Below, one piece after another: positions 13,722 through 18,761 of a stretch of 18,761 nt of DNA (the first letter of the stretch is position 1; every line of letters starts with the position of its first letter). Below the pieces are notes generated by a model. The model was not told where the DNA came from. It saw only the letters and a list, made by a program, of their open reading frames with translations, and did no database searches. Both the position numbers and the translations under genes were made by a program. Source of the stretch: an uncultured Collinsella sp. (GTDB taxonomy: Bacteria; Actinomycetota; Coriobacteriia; Coriobacteriales; Coriobacteriaceae); assembly GCA_900541175.1 (NCBI GenBank), contig UQIT01000034.1:1-18761 (forward strand). The letters run 5' to 3'.

Positions 13722-15770
13722 ATGAAACGACACTTCGAACGTCGCCACTGCTCGGCACATGTCCAGTTGACCCGGCGCATCGTCTGCGCCTTCGCGGCGA
13801 TCGTTGTGGCCCTTGCCACCACCATCGGCGCGAGCGGCTGTTCGTCCTCCCAGAACGCCTCGAGCACCTACACACTCGTCGAGAATGGCAAGCTCACCGT
13901 CGCAAGTGACTTGGCCACACCCCCGTTTGAATACGTCAACGATTCCGGCGAAGACCAGGGCTTTACCTATGAACTCATGGGCATGATCGCGGACGAGCTC
14001 GGTCTGGAGCTCAACTACTTGCCGGCGCAAAAGTTCGACGGCATTATCCCCATGGTCAAACAGGGTGTAAAGACTGATGTCGGCGCATGTAACATCACGA
14101 TTACCGATGAGCGCAAGAAAGAGGTCGACTTCACCGACCCCTATATCGACTCCAACCAGGGCGTCGCAGTTGCAAAGAACACTGGATACGACACGGTCGA
14201 TAGCCTCAACGCACCGGGCATCAAAATTGCCGTGCAGTCGGGTACCACGTCCGAAGAGTGGGCAATCGAAAACCTGCCGCAGGCAACCACCGTCAACTTT
14301 GACGACTGGACGGCAGCCTTCACCGCCGTCATGAGCGGTCAGTGCCAGGCGGTCGTATGCGATCTTCCCGTTGAGCAGTGGATGGTTTCGAATTCCTTTA
14401 CCGGTATGGAGATCATCAAAGAGGTTCCGACGGGCGAGCAGTTTGGCATTGCCGTCTCTAAAGACAACCCCGAGCTGACACAGGCCATCAACGATGCCCT
14501 TGCCAAGATCAAGAGCTCCGGCGCCTATGACAAACTGTACGAGAAGTGGTTTGGCATGGCACCCACGAGCAGGTCCGATAACGAGGATGCCTCGAGCTCA
14601 GAGGACGCGACGGGCGCTTCACTCGCCGTCACCTCGGCGACCGCCAAGTCAAACGAAGACGGCGGCAACGGCGTGCTCGGCGGCATCGCAACCCGCCTGA
14701 CCTGGGAAGCGACAACGGGTAGCGACGAGAGCGACGTTTCGCAAATTGAGCTTGAGCTGCCCGAGGGCGGATCGTTTGAGAGCACCGATGCTAAGGTCAC
14801 GCTGCTCGACGGACTGAACCAGACGGGTGTCAAGGCATCGTGCTCGCTGGACGGCTCAAAGCTCGTCATCAAGTTCGCCGACCCCGTCGCTGCCGGCTCG
14901 CAGATTCGCGTTGTCGTCCCCGACGTCGTATTCCCGAGCAACGCGGGTGCCTATGCCGTCACCGGCAGCTATGTCACCGACGGCGACAAGCGAGATCTTC
15001 CCGAGAGCAACACCATCAGCGTCTCGGAGAGCACCATGGTGCAAGAAATCGTCGCCTGGCTCGATGCCCAGCCTTGGGTTGCCGCATGGAACTCCAACCC
15101 GTTTTTGGGCATGTTCTGCAAGCCGCAGATTATCGTCACCTCAATCGCCTCGCTCTTTAAGGGCTGGGGCATAGCACTTGCCGTGACCGCCATCGGTTTT
15201 CCGCTCGCCATCCCCATCGGCTTGCTGTTTGCCTTTATGAAAATCAGTCATAGTCGTATGCTGCGTGGCATCGCCGTGACATACATCAACGTCCTGCGCG
15301 GAACCCCGCTCTTCCTGCAGATCTACATTGCGTTCTTTGGGTTCCCTATGATCGGTCTCAACGTGCCCAATCTGCCGCTCGGCGTTGGCGTGCTCGCTAT
15401 CAACTGTTCGGCCTATCTTGCCGAGATTTTCCGTGCCGGCATCGAGAGCGTACCGCATGGTCAAGCGGAAGCTGCCTACTCGCTTGGCATGACGTGGTCC
15501 CAAGTTATGTCGCGTATCGTGATCCCGCAAGCCGTACGTTACGTTATACCGACTATGACCAGCGAGTTCGTTATGCTGTACAAGGACACGTCGCTGCTTT
15601 CGAGCGTTGGCGTCATGGAGCTCATGCTGTTCTCCAAAAACCTCACGGCCACCACGGGCAACATTACGCCCTACATTTGCGCCGCACTTTACTATCTGGT
15701 CGTGACGATTCCGCTCATCCACATCGTCACCAAGGTGGAGCACCGTCTCGCCGAGCGCAGCAAGCGCTAA
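13722..15770 (+). CDS. Fused amino-acid ABC transporter: lipoprotein substrate-binding domain, beta domain and permease
   Basis: A 682-residue importer subunit, probably for a polar amino acid such as glutamine. ATG at 13722 (MKRHFERRH) with AAGGA 7 bases upstream; a TTG 45 bases earlier is less likely. Signal anchor about 18-39 ends in lipobox IGASGC (Cys40). Residues 48-279 are a family 3 substrate-binding domain (VASDLATPPFEYV, ACNITITDERKKEVDFTDPYI, EKWFG). Residues about 281-320 are a Ser/Asp-rich linker. Residues 322-435 are a beta-rich domain I do not recognise. Residues about 465-675 are a HisM/GlnP-type permease with the EAA loop GQAEAAYSLGMTWSQVMSRI (580-599). If the lipid anchor holds Cys40 outside, the domains fit one chain as in lactococcal GlnP. 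No ATPase gene is adjacent, so the partner must lie elsewhere. The stop is TAA, then a terminator. asnB lies just downstream. Confidence 0.88.
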   Translation: MKRHFERRHCSAHVQLTRRIVCAFAAIVVALATTIGASGCSSSQNASSTYTLVENGKLTVASDLATPPFEYVNDSGEDQGFTYELMGMIADELGLELNYLPAQKFDGIIPMVKQGVKTDVGACNITITDERKKEVDFTDPYIDSNQGVAVAKNTGYDTVDSLNAPGIKIAVQSGTTSEEWAIENLPQATTVNFDDWTAAFTAVMSGQCQAVVCDLPVEQWMVSNSFTGMEIIKEVPTGEQFGIAVSKDNPELTQAINDALAKIKSSGAYDKLYEKWFGMAPTSRSDNEDASSSEDATGASLAVTSATAKSNEDGGNGVLGGIATRLTWEATTGSDESDVSQIELELPEGGSFESTDAKVTLLDGLNQTGVKASCSLDGSKLVIKFADPVAAGSQIRVVVPDVVFPSNAGAYAVTGSYVTDGDKRDLPESNTISVSESTMVQEIVAWLDAQPWVAAWNSNPFLGMFCKPQIIVTSIASLFKGWGIALAVTAIGFPLAIPIGLLFAFMKISHSRMLRGIAVTYINVLRGTPLFLQIYIAFFGFPMIGLNVPNLPLGVGVLAINCSAYLAEIFRAGIESVPHGQAEAAYSLGMTWSQVMSRIVIPQAVRYVIPTMTSEFVMLYKDTSLLSSVGVMELMLFSKNLTATTGNITPYICAALYYLVVTIPLIHIVTKVEHRLAERSKR

Positions 15771-15791
15771 CCGCTCATACATAGCGTTCAC

Positions 15792-15836
15792 AACCACGAC
15801 CCGCCGTTTCGTCTGAAGATCGGGCCGTGGTTTTTT
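15792..15836 (+). terminator. Rho-independent terminator of the ABC transporter gene
   Basis: AACCACGACCCG (15792-15803) pairs with CGGGCCGTGGTT (15821-15832) with one mismatch, followed by TTTTTT. It starts 22 bases after the stop codon and separates the transporter from asnB. Confidence 0.85.
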
Positions 15837-15908
15837 CGGTTCGCTCGGCGCTTATGCCCTATCACGAAACAAAAGATTGGCATGATAGTAAAGATTATTT
15901 GACATCAG

Positions 15909-15929
15909 CTGCCGCGATCCTTGCGGCAG
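15909..15929 (+). promoter_or_regulatory. Hairpin in the asnB leader
   Basis: CTGCCGC (15909-15915) and its exact complement (15923-15929) with a 7-nt loop, 32 bases before the asnB ATG. There is no U-run, so it is not a terminator. The 125-base gap before asnB also has an AT-rich stretch (about 15860-15902) that probably holds the promoter, including a TTGACA at 15899-15904. I see no T-box or glutamine-riboswitch consensus. Confidence 0.35.
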
Positions 15930-15961
15930 TACACCTGAGCCGTCAGCAGAAAGGATCTTGC

Positions 15962-17830
15962 ATGTGCGGTTTTGTCGGTTTTACCGGTACAGATGAACAG
16001 AGTGAGCTGGTTCTCACGGCCATGATGAATCGCATCATCCACCGTGGTCCCGATATGGGCGGCCAGCATATCGTCGACAACGTTGCCCTTGGCTTCCGTC
16101 GTCTTTCGATTCTCGATCTTTCCGAAGCTGGAGCTCAGCCCATGTCGAGCGACGACGGCAAGGTCACGATTGTCTTCAACGGAGAGATCTACAACTTCCA
16201 GGAGCTTCGCGCCGAGCTGGAGGCAGCCGGCTACGCCTTCCACTGCAACGCCGATACCGAGGTCCTGGTACACGGCTACGAGGAGTGGGGCGAGGACCTG
16301 GTCAACCGCCTGCGCGGCATGTACGCGTTCGTGATTCACGACCAGAACAAGAACAAGCTCTTTGGCGCTCGTGACATCTTTGGTATCAAGCCGTTCTATT
16401 ACTACCAGGCATCCGATGGCTCGCTGCTGTTTGGCTCCGAGATCAAGAGCTTCCTGGACCACCCCAAGTTTGAGAAGGCCGTCAACCACGACGCGCTGCG
16501 CCCCTACCTGACGCTGCAATTCCCCGCCACGGAGGAGACCTTCTTTAAGGGCGTGTTCAAGCTTGCCCCGGCGCATTGCTTTACGTATGACCTGACGACC
16601 AACACCATGAACATCAAGCGTTACTGGAGCTGTGACTTCACCGACGACAACTCCAAGACCTTCGAGGAGTACGTTGACGAGTGCGACAAGGTCGTGCACG
16701 AAAGCGTCGCTGCGCACCGAATCGCCGATGTTAAGGTGGGCTCGTTCCTTTCTGGCGGCGTGGACTCCAGCTACATTGCCGCCTGTCTCATGCCCGACAC
16801 CACGTATTCTGTCGGCTTCGATTACAAGAACTTCAACGAGACCAACTATGCTGCCGAGCTTTCCGACAAGCTGGGCATCAAGAACGTTCGCAAAATGATT
16901 ACCGCCGACGAGTTCTTCGATGCACTGCCCGATATCCAGTACCACATGGACGAGCCGCAATCGAACCTGTCCAGCGTGCCGCTGTACTATCTGGCGCAGA
17001 TGGCTTCCGAGGAGGTCACCGTCGTCCTTTCGGGCGAGGGTGCCGACGAGCTGTTTGCCGGCTATGAGTGGTACGAGGACACCCCCGAGATGCGCTCCTT
17101 TAAGAAGCACGTTCCGCTCGGCGTACGTCGCGCCCTGGGCTCACTCGTTCAGCATCTCCCCTACTTTAAGGGCCACAACTTCCTGACAAAATGCGCCGAG
17201 GTTCCCGAGCGCTGGTATGTGGGTCAGGCAAAGGTGTTCGACCCGTCCGAGGTCGACGAGGTGCTCAAGCCTGCTTATGACACCGGCAAGAACGCCGCCG
17301 AAATGTGCGCCGAGTACTACAAGCAGGTTCCCAACTGCTGCGAGCTTTCCAAGAAACAGTATCTGGATATGAACATGTGGCTGCCGGGCGACATCCTGCT
17401 CAAGGCCGATAAGATGTGCATGGCGCATTCTCTGGAGCTTCGCGTCCCGTTCCTGGACAAGAAGGTCATGGAGTTTGCCGAGCACATTCCCGCCAACTAC
17501 CGTGTTAACGAAGAAGGCTGCAAGCTCGTCCTGCGTCACGCCGCCAACCGCACGCTGCCCGACGAGTGGGCAACGCGCAAGAAGGTGGGCTTCCCCGTAC
17601 CGGTCAAATTCTGGCTGCGCGAGCAAAAGTACTACGACTACGTAAAGGAATACTTCACCGCACCGTGGGCTGCCGATTTCTTTGACACCGATGCGCTCAT
17701 GAAACTGCTTGACGATCACTTTGAGGGTCGCGCGCTCAACCAGCGCAAGATCTATACCACGCTGACGTTCCTCATCTGGTACAAGCGCTTCTTTATCGAT
17801 GAGGACAAGGGCGCCGAAGTCGCCGCGTAA
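15962..17830 (+). CDS. asnB: Asparagine synthetase, glutamine-hydrolysing
   Basis: A 622-residue enzyme making asparagine from aspartate, ATP and glutamine. The ATG at 15962 has AAGGAT 7 bases upstream and gives MCGFVGF, so removal of Met exposes the nucleophile Cys2; an open frame 45 codons longer is not used. Class II glutaminase domain 2-210 (HRGPDMGG, RRLSILDLS, NGEIYNFQELR about 73-83, DTEVLVHGYEEWG). Synthetase domain from about 235 with PP-loop SFLSGGVDSSYIAA (261-274), SGEGADELFAGYEWYED (about 357-373) and the late LELRVPFLDKKVMEFA and RKKVGFPVP segments. All catalytic features expected of AsnB are intact and length is normal (about 610-640). The stop is TAA, with no clear terminator before tRNA-Val. 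It has its own leader after the transporter terminator. Placement beside a probable glutamine/polar amino-acid importer suggests shared nitrogen supply (inference). Confidence 0.95.
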   Translation: MCGFVGFTGTDEQSELVLTAMMNRIIHRGPDMGGQHIVDNVALGFRRLSILDLSEAGAQPMSSDDGKVTIVFNGEIYNFQELRAELEAAGYAFHCNADTEVLVHGYEEWGEDLVNRLRGMYAFVIHDQNKNKLFGARDIFGIKPFYYYQASDGSLLFGSEIKSFLDHPKFEKAVNHDALRPYLTLQFPATEETFFKGVFKLAPAHCFTYDLTTNTMNIKRYWSCDFTDDNSKTFEEYVDECDKVVHESVAAHRIADVKVGSFLSGGVDSSYIAACLMPDTTYSVGFDYKNFNETNYAAELSDKLGIKNVRKMITADEFFDALPDIQYHMDEPQSNLSSVPLYYLAQMASEEVTVVLSGEGADELFAGYEWYEDTPEMRSFKKHVPLGVRRALGSLVQHLPYFKGHNFLTKCAEVPERWYVGQAKVFDPSEVDEVLKPAYDTGKNAAEMCAEYYKQVPNCCELSKKQYLDMNMWLPGDILLKADKMCMAHSLELRVPFLDKKVMEFAEHIPANYRVNEEGCKLVLRHAANRTLPDEWATRKKVGFPVPVKFWLREQKYYDYVKEYFTAPWAADFFDTDALMKLLDDHFEGRALNQRKIYTTLTFLIWYKRFFIDEDKGAEVAA

Positions 17831-17871
17831 GTTTCGTTATGAATTAGCGGTGAACAGCACGGGGTTTCCGC

Positions 17872-17877
17872 TATACT
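17872..17877 (+). promoter_or_regulatory. Probable -10 box of tRNA-Val
   Basis: TATACT, 10 bases before the tRNA 5' end, at the right distance for a start at or just before the tRNA. The -35 region (GGTGAA at 17 bp) is weak. Confidence 0.45.
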
Positions 17878-17887
17878 CAATCCCTGC

Positions 17888-17963
17888 GGGCGATTGGCGC
17901 AACGGTTAGCGCAGGTGCTTTACACGCACAAGGCTGGGGGTTCGAATCCCTCATCGCCCACCA
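17888..17963 (+). tRNA. tRNA-Val (anticodon TAC)
   Basis: Acceptor arm GGGCGAT pairs with ATCGCCC, then A and an encoded CCA. D-stem GCGC/GCGC. Anticodon loop TTTACAC gives anticodon TAC (codon GTA). The anticodon stem has four good pairs and a G-A at its outer end. T-arm GGGGG-TTCGAAT-CCCTC is normal with one G-T. Total 76 nt. The 3' end is repeated 186 bases downstream. Confidence 0.93.
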
Positions 17964-17972
17964 CTGAATTGG

Positions 17973-17999
17973 AAACGGTCCTCGCAAGGGGACCGTTTT
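17973..17999 (+). terminator. Rho-independent terminator of tRNA-Val
   Basis: AAACGGTCC (17973-17981) pairs with GGACCGTTT (17990-17998) around an 8-nt loop, with T residues at its end. It begins 10 bases after CCA. Confidence 0.8.
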
Positions 18000-18018
18000 G
18001 GTTTGGCCCCATCGCAGA

Positions 18019-18136
18019 GGGATTCGAACCCGCAAGGGTGCGGAGCTGAGGAAACGCGAAGCGTTTTCCAGCGCAGCACGCGAGGGCCGCAGGCCCGAAG
18101 CGAAAGCGGGCGGCGCCAGCCGCACGCGGACATCCC
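18019..18136. repeat. GC-rich multi-hairpin segment
   Basis: The outer ends pair (GGGAT 18019-18023 with ATCCC 18132-18136; GTGCGG 18038-18043 with CCGCAC 18120-18125). Inside are GGAAACGC-gaa-GCGTTTTCC (18050-18069) and GGGCC-gca-GGCCC (18084-18096), then a CCCG/CGGG pair. There is no sensible reading frame. It could be an inserted palindromic element or a structured RNA. Confidence 0.5.
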
Positions 18137-18158
18137 TCATCGCCCACCACTTGATTGA

Positions 18159-18190
18159 AAAGGCTCCCAGCGATGGGGGCCTTTCTTTTT
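18159..18190 (+). terminator. Terminator hairpin after the second tRNA tail copy
   Basis: AAAGGCTCCC (18159-18168) pairs with GGGGGCCTTT (18175-18184) including one G-T, followed by CTTTTTT. It occupies the same place in the second repeat unit as the tRNA-Val terminator does in the first. Confidence 0.75.
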
Positions 18191-18219
18191 TGTGCCCAGC
18201 GCATGGGATTCGAACCCGC

Positions 18220-18406
18220 CAGCACGTCTGCCACAAAGGCCGTGGCCAAAAAATGGCAAAAATGAGTACTGCTACTTTGTTTGCAACATATAATAAGATA
18301 GTATTTGCCTAAGTTACGCAACATGTGTCCATTATAAGGACTAACAGTTGGATTAAAATCGTGTATTCATCGCCATTTCGTGGTAGCGCACAGAGATGTG
18401 GTGTAA
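18220..18406. other. AT-rich gap before the insertion sequence
   Basis: No gene is visible. From about 18245 to 18365 the base composition drops sharply below the neighbours. It contains a perfect TATAAT (18289-18294) without a good -35 and two copies of GCAACAT (18283-18289, 18318-18324). This may be foreign DNA or a target region for insertion. Confidence 0.4.
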
Positions 18407-18761
18407 GAGGCGGGGCATGCCCCGCCTCCGCCCTTTCTTGAAAGGGAGGGGACACCGCCTAGAATTCGTCGTTGGAGTAATGAAGGTGACGAATGGAAGG
18501 AAAGGCGATGCCCCAAGAAGAGAGTGTACTGCGCCTCGGTCGCGACGAGGCCCTCGAGGCGGCGAGGCTTTGGCAGGAGTGCGGCGACGCGCGCGAGTTC
18601 GCGTGCAGGGTGCTGGGCGGCGTGATGAACGCACTGATGGACTCCGAGGCCCAGCAGATGTGCGGCGCGAGCCGCAACGAGCGCAGCGACGGCAGGGAGA
18701 ACAGCCCCAACGGCTACCGCCCCAGGTCGCTCAAGACCGCCGTGGGCGACGTGGAGCTCGA
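18407..18761 (+). mobile_element. IS256-family insertion sequence, left part
   Basis: The element carries the transposase start listed next and is cut by the window edge. Just before the gene are a perfect 22-bp palindrome with arms GAGGCGGGGCA and its complement (18407-18428), and CCCTTTC/GAAAGGG (18431-18446). The true left terminus cannot be placed without the right end; I start the feature at the first palindrome, and the end could lie up to a few tens of bases further left. Confidence 0.65.
18508..18761 (+). CDS. IS256-family (mutator-type) transposase, N-terminal fragment
   Basis: The first 84 codons of a DDE transposase of the IS256 / transposase-mut family, continuing past the window. 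ATG at 18508 (MPQEESVLRLGRDEAL) with AAGGAAAGG just upstream; an in-frame ATG at 18493 is an alternative. The family signature near residues 50-84 is clear: alternating Glu/Ala region LMDSEAQQMCGASRNERSDG, then NSPNGYRPRSLKTAVGDVEL. This corresponds to the RNGYR-x-R-x-L-x-T-x-x-G-x-x-x-L pattern that precedes the catalytic domain. The catalytic D, D and E residues lie beyond the edge, so activity cannot be judged. Codon use is GC-rich like the host genes, whereas the DNA before the element is AT-rich. Confidence 0.88.
   Translation, partial: MPQEESVLRLGRDEALEAARLWQECGDAREFACRVLGGVMNALMDSEAQQMCGASRNERSDGRENSPNGYRPRSLKTAVGDVEL

Larger units (their letters stand above)
17946..18219 (+). repeat. 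Diverged 186-bp tandem duplication including the tRNA-Val 3' end
   Basis: ATCCCTCATCGCCCACCACT, the 3' end of tRNA-Val plus flank, occurs at 17946-17965 and identically at 18132-18151. GGGATTCGAACCCGC, a reversed T-arm sequence, occurs at 18019-18033 and 18205-18219. Both pairs are offset by exactly 186 bases, and each unit also has a terminator hairpin between these landmarks. The sequence between landmarks has diverged. No tRNA body precedes the second copy, so it is not a second tRNA gene. Confidence 0.75.

Noticed and set aside
15841..15961. T-box or glutamine riboswitch before asnB
   Set aside because: There is no T-box sequence, specifier stem or terminator in the leader; only a small hairpin.
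15905..17110. 401-codon minus-strand open frame
   Set aside because: Antisense shadow of asnB.
17877..18324. Minus-strand open frames of 119 and 134 codons
   Set aside because: They read backwards through tRNA-Val and its duplicated tail. The GFEPPA/DSNPQP-like strings are the usual spurious translation of a tRNA T-arm.
1..18761. CRISPR array, phage genes or defence island
   Set aside because: No regularly spaced direct repeats and no cas, integrase, restriction or toxin-antitoxin genes were seen.

Overview
This 18.8 kb window is high-GC bacterial chromosome, most likely from a Collinsella-like member of the Coriobacteriia (Actinomycetota). That assignment is an inference. It rests on the GC-rich codon use, the mix of Firmicutes-like gene neighbourhoods (veg-ispE, murI-rph-rdgB) with actinobacterial composition, the lysyl-tRNA synthetase carrying a C-terminal tRNA-binding domain, and an IS256-type transposase at the right edge. 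No 16S gene is present to confirm it.

Layout. Everything from 1 to 13437 reads on the minus strand. In transcription order it holds murE, a HAD phosphatase, murI (glutamate racemase), rph (RNase PH, broken by an in-frame TGA), rdgB (dITP/XTP pyrophosphatase), dtd (D-aminoacyl-tRNA deacylase), veg, ispE, tRNA-Pro(CGG), tatA, greA, lysS, a ThrE-type amino-acid exporter, a DUF2798-like membrane protein and the 5' part of clpC. At 13438-13721 the direction switches. The plus strand then carries a fused substrate-binding/permease amino-acid ABC transporter, asnB (glutamine-hydrolysing asparagine synthetase), tRNA-Val(TAC), a duplicated tRNA-tail region and the start of an IS256-family transposase cut by the window edge.

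How the genes fit together. Most are housekeeping. murE and murI supply peptidoglycan precursors. ispE makes isoprenoid precursors, including the lipid carrier of wall synthesis. rdgB, dtd and rph are quality-control and RNA-maturation enzymes. lysS, greA and the tRNAs serve translation and transcription. The exporter, the polar-amino-acid importer and asnB concern amino-acid traffic.

What is unusual. (1) rph has a TGA exactly where the family has a conserved Trp, and none of the other 14 complete genes here uses TGA as stop (7 TAA, 7 TAG). (2) Three intergenic palindromes have different stems but the same short loop beginning (A/G)GGGAC on the minus strand, which looks like a dispersed REP-like family. 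(3) A 99-nt near-perfect hairpin, a 20-bp palindrome with a 14-bp direct repeat, and a 67-nt inverted repeat fill other gaps. (4) The tRNA-Val 3' end and nearby sequence recur with an exact 186-bp offset. (5) The lysS and ABC transporter genes have fusion architectures. No CRISPR array, phage module or clear defence system is visible.
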